This document shows positions 6,485-11,294 of a DNA stretch of 11,294 nucleotides, piece after piece (positions within the stretch are counted from its first letter, which is position 1; every line of letters begins with the position of its first letter). The stretch is from an uncultured Caryophanales bacterium (GTDB taxonomy: Bacteria > Bacillota_I > Bacilli_A > RF39 > UBA660). The notes below the pieces were generated by a model, which ran no database searches, was not told the origin of the DNA, and was given only the letters and a program-made list of their open reading frames with translations. The stretch spans positions 1 through 11,294 of the forward strand of contig CAMOVZ010000014.1 of the NCBI GenBank assembly GCA_946628045.1. The letters run 5' to 3'. The translations under genes were made by a program, and so were the position numbers.

Positions 6485-6693
6485 ATTTAGATACTGCAAG
6501 GAGTAAAGTTAAATCATATTTAGGAGTGCCATTAAAGTTTATTTATAGGGGCGCTAGAAATCAGATAGAGGAGTTTAATGGTATAATTACTAATTGTTAT
6601 AAATCAATATTTATAATAGAAACAAATACTCATGTAATTAAGTCATTTAGTTATAATGATTTTATTATTAAAAATATTAAAATAATAACATAA
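6481..6693 (+). CDS. veg: Veg protein (DUF1021 family)
   Basis: Small cytoplasmic protein of the Veg family, 70 residues against about 86 in B. subtilis. Matches include the SKVKSYLG start helix, PLKFIYRGARNQIEEFNGIIT (the family's GRR..IEE.G stretch), YKSIFIIE, and HVIKSFSYNDFIIKNIKI (the family's SFSY.D). In B. subtilis Veg promotes biofilm formation by relieving SinR repression of matrix genes such as tapA-sipW-tasA, though its biochemical activity is unclear. The ATG overlaps the yabG stop (ATGA) and a GGGG run at 6469-6472 lies 8 bases upstream, so it is translated from the yabG message. B. subtilis has the same yabG-veg order but a separate strong veg promoter. No clear terminator follows. 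Confidence 0.9.
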   Translation: MNLDTARSKVKSYLGVPLKFIYRGARNQIEEFNGIITNCYKSIFIIETNTHVIKSFSYNDFIIKNIKIIT

Positions 6694-6703
6694 ATAAAAA
6701 TAT

Positions 6704-6732
6704 TTGCATTTTCCTATTTATTATTATAAAAT
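6704..6732 (+). promoter_or_regulatory. spoVG promoter, sigma-A type
   Basis: TTGCAT (6704-6709) and TAAAAT (6727-6732) are spaced by 17 bases, the best -35/-10 pair in the window. TATAAA boxes at 6725 and 6738 are alternatives. I see no sigma-H type AGGA/GAAT pair, although sigma-H drives spoVG in B. subtilis. Confidence 0.45.
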
Positions 6733-6775
6733 ATAGTTATAAAGTGATTTTACTTTAAGAGGGAGGAGTATTCTT

Positions 6776-7054
6776 ATGAAGATTACATCAGTTAATGTAC
6801 GTAAAATTGAAAAAGAAGGTTCACGTATGAAAGGAATCGCATCTATATTATTAGATGATAGTTTTGCAGTACATGATATTAGAATTATTGAAGGAGACAA
6901 CGGTCTATTTATAGCAATGCCTAGCCGAAAGACAGCTACAGGTGGATATCGTGATATCGCTCATCCAATTAACCCTGAAGTTCGTGCTATGTTTGAAGAA
7001 GCTATTCTTAAAGCATATGATGAAGCAGAAGATGCACCAAGTGAAGAAGAATAA
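6776..7054 (+). CDS. spoVG: Septation regulator SpoVG
   Basis: Small nucleic-acid-binding regulator (92 residues) that affects asymmetric septation in sporulating bacilli and virulence or stress genes in relatives; family members bind DNA and RNA. The sequence is near-canonical: MKITSVNVRKIEKEGSRMKG, IASILLDDSFAVHDIRIIEG, LFIAMPSRKT, GGYRDIAHPINPEVR, then an acidic helical tail (DEAEDAPSEEE). The start has the strong site GGGAGGAG at 6761-6768. Codon use differs from its neighbours: five of its six Arg codons are CGN (four CGT, one CGA) where most of the window uses AGA, as expected for a highly expressed gene. It is flanked by its own promoter and terminator, so it is monocistronic. glmU, which follows spoVG in B. 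subtilis, is not here. Confidence 0.98.
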   Translation: MKITSVNVRKIEKEGSRMKGIASILLDDSFAVHDIRIIEGDNGLFIAMPSRKTATGGYRDIAHPINPEVRAMFEEAILKAYDEAEDAPSEEE

Positions 7055-7062
7055 GAATATTT

Positions 7063-7086
7063 AAAGATGCTTAGGCATCTTTTTTT
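7063..7086 (+). terminator. Strong intrinsic terminator after spoVG
   Basis: AAAGATGC (7063-7070) pairs perfectly with GCATCTTT (7075-7082) around a TTAG loop, and T residues run to 7086. It is the most GC-containing and clearest terminator in the window. Confidence 0.9.
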
Positions 7087-7107
7087 GTTCTAAAATTTAT
7101 TTTTAAT

Positions 7108-7115
7108 CATATTAT
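7108..7115 (+). promoter_or_regulatory. Candidate yabP promoter element, possibly sigma-E
   Basis: CATATTAT matches the mother-cell sigma-E -10 CATACAAT at 6 of 8 places and lies 17 bases before the yabP ATG. The overlapping TATTAT (7110-7115) also fits sigma-A at 5 of 6. No clear -35 decides between them. B. subtilis yabP is in the sigma-E regulon, which motivates the call. Confidence 0.25.
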
Positions 7116-7131
7116 TTAGTAGGAGGATAAT

Positions 7132-7422
7132 ATGGATAAAGATAATAATATTAGTAGTTATAATCATAGTATTAATTTGTTGGAAAGAAAGACATTAGTT
7201 ATTACTGGTGTTAAGAAGATTGATAATTTTGATAATAATCATTTTTTATTAGATACTAGTATGGGTTATATGGTAGTAAAAGGAGATGGATTAGAACTAA
7301 TAAAGTTAGATACTTTATCAGGAAATGTTACTATAAAGGGTAATATTAATTCTATAGAATATATAATTGAAAATACTAAAAAGAATAAAGAAGAAAGTAT
7401 ATTTAATAGACTATTTAAATAA
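7132..7422 (+). CDS. yabP: Spore protein YabP
   Basis: YabP family sporulation protein (YabP/YqfC superfamily), needed for spore formation in B. subtilis and made in the mother cell. The 96-residue protein shows the family core: YNHSINLLERKTLVITGVKK, then IDNFDNNHFLLDTSMGYMVV, KGDGLELIKLDTLSGNVTIK, then GNINSIEYI and a C-terminal IFNRLFK. These form a small beta-rich domain with repeated Gly turns and no membrane segment. Start ATG 7132 is preceded by AGGAGG at 7121-7126. The stop overlaps the yabQ start (TAATG), as expected for the yabPQ pair. The pair is directly before divIC, as in B. subtilis. Family secure; biochemical role is not established. Confidence 0.93.
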   Translation: MDKDNNISSYNHSINLLERKTLVITGVKKIDNFDNNHFLLDTSMGYMVVKGDGLELIKLDTLSGNVTIKGNINSIEYIIENTKKNKEESIFNRLFK

Positions 7423-7691
7423 TGGATTTAAAAATACAGATAATTAGTCTTATTTTTTCTTTTTTATATGGTATTTTCTTATATATAATGTTTAGAATAA
7501 TTTATAAATGTATATTTTTATTAAGAAAAAGATATCAAATTATATTTAATTTTATATATTGTATAGTATTTTCACTTCTTTATTTCTTTTTACTTTTATT
7601 TATAAATAATGGTACTTTGCATATATATTTCTTATTACTTATAATTTTTGGTTTTCTTTTAAGTTATCAATTATTAAAAAAAATAGTGTAA
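7422..7691 (+). CDS. yabQ: Spore cortex biosynthesis membrane protein YabQ, short form
   Basis: YabQ is a mother-cell integral membrane protein needed for spore cortex formation. This 89-residue protein is very hydrophobic, with about three membrane segments (roughly 5-26, 40-61, 66-84) separated by short basic turns (KRYQ near residue 37). Identification rests on position between yabP and divIC, the TAATG overlap with yabP, length similar to the YabQ core domain, and the N-terminal LKIQIISLIFSFLYGIFLY pattern typical of the family. B. subtilis YabQ is about 211 residues, so the long C-terminal part is missing here. No frameshift is evident; short versions of this kind look natural. No terminator is visible in the 82-base gap after it. 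Confidence 0.8.
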   Translation: MDLKIQIISLIFSFLYGIFLYIMFRIIYKCIFLLRKRYQIIFNFIYCIVFSLLYFFLLLFINNGTLHIYFLLLIIFGFLLSYQLLKKIV

Positions 7692-7742
7692 ATAGTATGT
7701 AAATGTCGATAGTTTTATAGGTTTAGTTATATCTTTTCATAG

Positions 7743-7748
7743 TATAAT
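7743..7748 (+). promoter_or_regulatory. -10 box for divIC
   Basis: TATAAT lies 25 bases before the ATG at 7774. TTTAGT at 7722-7727 is a poor -35 candidate at 15 bases. The 82-base gap it sits in (7692-7773) holds no terminator I can see. Confidence 0.4.
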
Positions 7749-7773
7749 ATAAGGTGAAGAGGTAGGTGATGTT

Positions 7774-8073
7774 ATGGCAAAGAATACTAGTAGAAAAAAA
7801 GCTAGAAGAAGAATGATTTTACTTGGATTAACTTCTATTGTTATTATTTTTGTTATGACGTTCACTATTGGTAAATACTGGGTAGAAATATATGAAAAAT
7901 ATCAAGAAAAAAAGGAACTTGAAAAGGAATTAACTTTATTAAAAGAAAAAGAAGAAGAATTAAAAGTAGATGCTAAGAAACTTCAAAATCCTGATTATAT
8001 AGCAAGATATGCTAGGGAAAAATATCAATATTCTAAAGATGGAGAATTTATTTTACAAATTCCTGAAGAATAG
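7774..8073 (+). CDS. divIC: Cell-division protein DivIC (FtsB/DivIC family)
   Basis: Bitopic septum protein that forms the DivIB-FtsL-DivIC subcomplex and helps trigger septal wall synthesis. The 99 residues show a basic cytoplasmic start (KNTSRKKARRR), one membrane segment (about 14-33), an outer coiled coil rich in Lys/Glu with Leu at heptad-like positions (about 38-70), and the family's closing motif NPDYIARYAREKYQYSKDGEFILQIP (72-97). AGGTGAT at 7764-7770 supports the ATG. Context matches B. subtilis yabP-yabQ-divIC, but yabR and spoIIE, which follow there, are missing and tilS comes next. A terminator overlaps the stop, so it is transcribed alone or with yabPQ read-through. Secure. Confidence 0.95.
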   Translation: MAKNTSRKKARRRMILLGLTSIVIIFVMTFTIGKYWVEIYEKYQEKKELEKELTLLKEKEEELKVDAKKLQNPDYIARYAREKYQYSKDGEFILQIPEE

Positions 8074-8094
8074 TTAACTATTTTTCTTTTTTTT
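8065..8094 (+). terminator. Intrinsic terminator overlapping the divIC stop
   Basis: GAAGAATAG (8065-8073) pairs with CTATTTTTC (8078-8086), with one G-T pair, closing around TTAA. T residues continue from 8087 to 8094. The TAG stop is in the upstroke. Confidence 0.7.
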
Positions 8095-8102
8095 GTTATA
8101 AT
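8094..8102 (+). promoter_or_regulatory. Extended -10 promoter for tilS-ftsH
   Basis: TGTTATAAT is a perfect TGnTATAAT extended -10, starting at the last T of the divIC terminator tract and 23 bases before the tilS ATG. No -35 box is needed or visible. Confidence 0.55.
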
Positions 8103-8125
8103 AAAAGACGTTTGGGAGGTATATT

Positions 8126-9439
8126 ATGATTAATATTGAGGATAACTTTAAATTTCATGATGGTGATAAGATAGTTATTGGTTGTTCTACAGGTCCTGAT
8201 TCTATGGCACTTTTAGATATGTTGTTAAAAATAAGAGATAAATATAATCTTAATATAATAGTTGCTCATGTTAATCATAATGTGAGAAAAGAAAGCTTTG
8301 AAGAAGCAGAATTTATTAAGAGGTATTGTGAAGAAAATAATCTAATATTAGAATCTATGGTAATAGAAAATTATGGTGATGATAATTTTCATAATGAAGC
8401 TAGAAACATAAGATATAATTTTTTTGAAAATTTAATACATAAATATGATGCTAATTATTTGATGACTGCTCATCATGGAGATGATTTAATTGAAACTATA
8501 TTAATGAGAATAGTTAGGGGAAGTAATTTATCAGGATATAGTGGTTTTAAATCATTAGTAGATATGGATGGTTATTATATAGTAAGGCCATTAATTTATT
8601 ATACAAAGAGTGAACTAGAAGAATATGATAGGGAAAACAATGTTAAATATTATGTAGATAGTTCTAATTTAAAAGATAAATATACTAGAAATAGATATAG
8701 AAAATATGTACTTCCTTTTTTAAAAGAAGAAGAAAAAGATGTACATTTAAAGTTTTATAAATTTAGTAATACTTTATTAGAAGCTGGTAAGTTTATTGAT
8801 AAAGCTAGAAATAGAGCATTAAATAGAGTAATGGAAAATGATAAAATATTAATAGATAAGTTTTTAATGGAAGATTTATATATTCAAAGAGAAATATTAT
8901 ATTATTTATTAAGTGAATTTTATCAAGATGATTTATTACTACTTAATGATAAACATATTAATATTATTCTTAATTTAATTAATAGTAATAAAGCAAATAG
9001 TCATATTAATTTACCTAATGATGTAATTGCAAGAAAAAATTATAATTATTTTGAAATAGTTAAAGAGATAGAAGATATTGCAAATTATGAAATAGAATTT
9101 TCTGAAGTTGTGATGCTTCCAAATAATAGAAAAATAGAAAAAATTAATGAAACTATTGATAATAGTAATAATATATGTCGATTAAATAGTAATGAGATTA
9201 CTTTACCTTTAATAGTTCGTACTAGAAAAATAGGTGATAGGATTTCTGTTAAAGGACTTAATGGTTCTAAAAAAGTTAAAGATATATTTATAGATAAGAA
9301 GATACCTTTAAGTAAAAGAGATGATTGGCCAATAGTAGTTGATTCAGAAGGAAGGGTAGTATGGATACCTGGAATTAAAAAATCAAGATTTGACAAAAAA
9401 AAGACTGAAAGTTATGATATAATATTGAAATACAGTTAG
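8126..9439 (+). CDS. tilS: tRNA(Ile)-lysidine synthase
   Basis: Converts cytidine 34 of the CAU-anticodon tRNA-Ile to lysidine using ATP and lysine, so that it reads AUA; essential in most bacteria and heavily used in a genome where ATA is frequent. The PP-loop is GCSTGPDSMALL (19-30), with Thr where the usual motif SGGxDS has Gly. Further N-type ATPase signatures are AHVNHNVRKES, NEARNIRYNFF and TAHHGDDLIETILMRIVRGSNLSGYSG. A helical middle domain follows, then the TilS C-terminal domain (LPLIVRTRKIGDRISVKGLNGSKKVKDIFID and IPLSKRDDWPIVVD). The 437-residue length is full. GGGAGG at 8114-8119 supports the start. It runs straight into ftsH; hpt, which sits between them in B. subtilis, is missing. 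Secure. Confidence 0.97.
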   Translation: MINIEDNFKFHDGDKIVIGCSTGPDSMALLDMLLKIRDKYNLNIIVAHVNHNVRKESFEEAEFIKRYCEENNLILESMVIENYGDDNFHNEARNIRYNFFENLIHKYDANYLMTAHHGDDLIETILMRIVRGSNLSGYSGFKSLVDMDGYYIVRPLIYYTKSELEEYDRENNVKYYVDSSNLKDKYTRNRYRKYVLPFLKEEEKDVHLKFYKFSNTLLEAGKFIDKARNRALNRVMENDKILIDKFLMEDLYIQREILYYLLSEFYQDDLLLLNDKHINIILNLINSNKANSHINLPNDVIARKNYNYFEIVKEIEDIANYEIEFSEVVMLPNNRKIEKINETIDNSNNICRLNSNEITLPLIVRTRKIGDRISVKGLNGSKKVKDIFIDKKIPLSKRDDWPIVVDSEGRVVWIPGIKKSRFDKKKTESYDIILKYS

Positions 9440-9449
9440 GAGGAATTTT

Positions 9450-11294
9450 ATGAAAAACAAAGTGAATAAAAAAACTGTAAAAAAAGGTTTATTACCATAT
9501 TTATTTTTAGGAGTAATAATACTTGGCGTATTTTTTGTATTTAATATTTTAGATAGAAATATACATAAATTTTCTTATGATGAATTTATTGAGAAATTAG
9601 ATAATGGTAAAATAAAAGAAGTTCTTATAGTACCTAGAGCTGGTGGATATGTTTATGATATTACTGGTACATTAGAGGGATATAAGAAAAATGAAAGTTT
9701 TGAAGCAACTTTACCACTTTCAGAAGAAGTAATGAAAAAAATAGTTACTGCTAGTGATGAACAAAGTTTTAAGGTTAAAGTAAAACCTGATCCTGATGCA
9801 TCTAGTTTATTATTAATTGTTGTAAATGTATTACCATTTGTAATATTTATTGGTGTAGCTTTTTGGTTCTTTAGTAAGCAAATGGCTGGTAATAAGAGTA
9901 GTTTAGATTTTGGTAAGAGTAGAGCTAAATTAAATAGTGATAAAAATAAAGTTACATTTAAAGATGTAGCTGGATTAAAGGAAGAAAAAGAAGAAGTTAA
10001 AGAGTTAATTGATTTCTTAAAAAATCCTAAGAAATTTCAAAAACTTGGAGCTAGAATTCCTAAAGGTGTTTTATTAATGGGTCCTCCAGGAACTGGTAAA
10101 ACATTACTTGCTAAAGCTGTTGCAGGTGAAGCTAATGTTCCATTCTATTTTATAAGTGGATCTGACTTTGTAGAATTATTTGTAGGAGTAGGTGCTAGTA
10201 GAGTTAGAGATATGTTCCAACAAGCTAAGAGAAATGCTCCTTGTTTAATATTTATTGATGAAATTGATGCAGTAGGACGTCAACGTGGTACTGGTTTAGG
10301 TGGAGGACATGATGAAAGAGAGCAAACTTTAAACCAATTACTTACTGAAATGGATGGTTTTGGTGAGAATGAAGGTATCATTATTATTGCTGCTACAAAT
10401 AGACCTGATGTACTTGATCCTGCATTATTAAGACCTGGAAGATTTGATAGACAAGTTACAGTTAATTTACCAGATGTTAAAGGTCGTGAAGAAATACTTG
10501 CAGTTCATGCTAAAAATAAAATTATTTCTGAAGGAATAACTTTAAAGAATTTAGCTAAGAGAACACCAGGATTTAGTGGAGCTGATTTAGAGAATTTATT
10601 AAATGAAGCAGCACTTCTTGCAGTACGTCGTGATAAAGACGAAATTGGTATGAGTGAAATAGATGAGGCTACAGATAGAGTGCTTATGGGACCTGCTAAA
10701 GCTAGTCATAAATATTCAGAAAATGATAGAAAATTAGTAGCATTCCATGAAGCAGGTCATGCTGTTATTGGATTAAAATTAAAAAATGCTAGCGATGTTC
10801 AAAAAGTTACTATAATACCTCGTGGTTCAGCTGGTGGTTATAACATGATGGTTCCATCAGAAGAAAAAATGTGTTCAACAAAAACAGATTTATTAGAAGA
10901 AATAACAGGTTTATTAGGTGGTAGAACTGCTGAAGAAATAGTTTTTGGAGAAATAACAACTGGTGCTCATAATGATTTTGAAAAAGCTACTAAGATAGCT
11001 CGTGCTATGGTTACAGAATATGGTATGAGTGATTTAGGACCACTTCAATTTGAACAACAATCAGGTAGTGTATTCTTAGGAAGAGATTATAATAAACCAC
11101 AACATTTCTCAAATGAAGTAGCTAATGAAATAGATATGGAAATGAGAAAGATTATTAATGAGTGTCATAAGAAAGCTACTGAAATTATTAAGAAAAATAA
11201 ATCATTATTAAATTTAATAGCCGAAGCTTTACTTGAATATGAAACATTAACTAAAGAACAAATTGATTATTTAGTAGAAAATGGTAAAATGCCA
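9450..11294 (+). CDS. ftsH: ATP-dependent membrane zinc protease FtsH, 3'-truncated by the window edge
   Basis: Hexameric membrane AAA+ protease that removes misfolded membrane proteins and short-lived regulators. The frame is open for 615 codons to the window end. Order: membrane segment (about 14-32), outer domain starting [10 protein letters not shown], second membrane segment (about 120-141), AAA domain with Walker A GPPGTGKT (211-218), Walker B LIFIDEID (266-273), [19 protein letters not shown] with the arginine fingers, then [13 protein letters not shown]. The peptidase has HEAGH (433-437; zinc His433, His437, catalytic Glu434) and the third ligand Asp509 in [18 protein letters not shown] (9438-9443) overlaps the tilS stop 6 bases before the ATG, so both share a transcript. 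Compared with B. subtilis FtsH only a short C-terminal tail is missing. Very secure. Confidence 0.98.
   Translation, partial: MKNKVNKKTVKKGLLPYLFLGVIILGVFFVFNILDRNIHKFSYDEFIEKLDNGKIKEVLIVPRAGGYVYDITGTLEGYKKNESFEATLPLSEEVMKKIVTASDEQSFKVKVKPDPDASSLLLIVVNVLPFVIFIGVAFWFFSKQMAGNKSSLDFGKSRAKLNSDKNKVTFKDVAGLKEEKEEVKELIDFLKNPKKFQKLGARIPKGVLLMGPPGTGKTLLAKAVAGEANVPFYFISGSDFVELFVGVGASRVRDMFQQAKRNAPCLIFIDEIDAVGRQRGTGLGGGHDEREQTLNQLLTEMDGFGENEGIIIIAATNRPDVLDPALLRPGRFDRQVTVNLPDVKGREEILAVHAKNKIISEGITLKNLAKRTPGFSGADLENLLNEAALLAVRRDKDEIGMSEIDEATDRVLMGPAKASHKYSENDRKLVAFHEAGHAVIGLKLKNASDVQKVTIIPRGSAGGYNMMVPSEEKMCSTKTDLLEEITGLLGGRTAEEIVFGEITTGAHNDFEKATKIARAMVTEYGMSDLGPLQFEQQSGSVFLGRDYNKPQHFSNEVANEIDMEMRKIINECHKKATEIIKKNKSLLNLIAEALLEYETLTKEQIDYLVENGKMP

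Noticed and set aside
6694..6775. Sigma-H promoter for spoVG as in B. subtilis
   Set aside because: No AGGA-type -35 with a GAAT-type -10 is visible; TTGCAT with TAAAAT at 17 bases is a better fit to sigma-A.
9085..9396. Open frame of 103 codons on the minus strand
   Set aside because: It lies wholly inside the well-supported tilS C-terminal domain, has no ribosome site I can see and its protein looks like a low-complexity shadow.
1..11294. tRNA, rRNA, CRISPR, insertion sequence, phage or riboswitch
   Set aside because: Gaps between genes are all under about 100 bases and hold only terminator, promoter and ribosome-site sequence; no repeats with regular spacing, transposase motifs or aptamer-like conserved blocks were seen.

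Overview
The window reads as chromosomal DNA from a very AT-rich, endospore-lineage Bacillota (class Bacilli), probably an uncultured or host-associated member. Four things point there. Gene order follows the origin-proximal segment of the Bacillus subtilis chromosome. Sporulation genes (yabG, spoVG, yabP, yabQ) are present. Shine-Dalgarno sites are strong (AGGAGG, AGGTGAT). Arg is mostly AGA, and stops are nearly all TAA or TAG. Trp is always TGG and yabG ends in TGA, so the standard bacterial code applies, not the Mycoplasma code. Placement below class is inference.

Layout, all on the + strand: (1) 3' part of metG; (2) an unrecognised 291-residue gene directly followed by tatD; (3) two related single-pass membrane proteins with TasA/camelysin-like outer domains, then a SipW-type (ER-type, Ser/His) signal peptidase; (4) ksgA; (5) yabG and veg, overlapping by ATGA; (6) spoVG; (7) yabP and yabQ, overlapping by TAATG; (8) divIC; (9) tilS and the start of ftsH, which runs off the window.

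The backbone metG-tatD-ksgA-yabG-veg-spoVG-yabP-yabQ-divIC-tilS-ftsH is collinear with B. subtilis. Many genes found between these in B. subtilis are missing (yabE, rnmV, sspF, ispE, purR, glmU, prs, pth, mfd, yabN, yabO, yabR, spoIIE, hpt). Two insertions are new relative to that model: the unknown gene between metG and tatD, and the signal-peptidase cassette where yabE-rnmV would be.

The cassette is the best candidate for an undescribed system: two paralogous, probably membrane-anchored surface proteins beside a dedicated peptidase of the class that processes TasA-type matrix proteins. Other points of interest are a possible ATT start for yabG, a possible ADP-ribosyltransferase-like pattern in the unknown gene, and a compact layout in which terminator stems are often built from the last codons of a gene and followed within tens of bases by the next TATAAT box. 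No gap between genes exceeds about 100 bases, and I saw no tRNA, rRNA, CRISPR array or insertion sequence.
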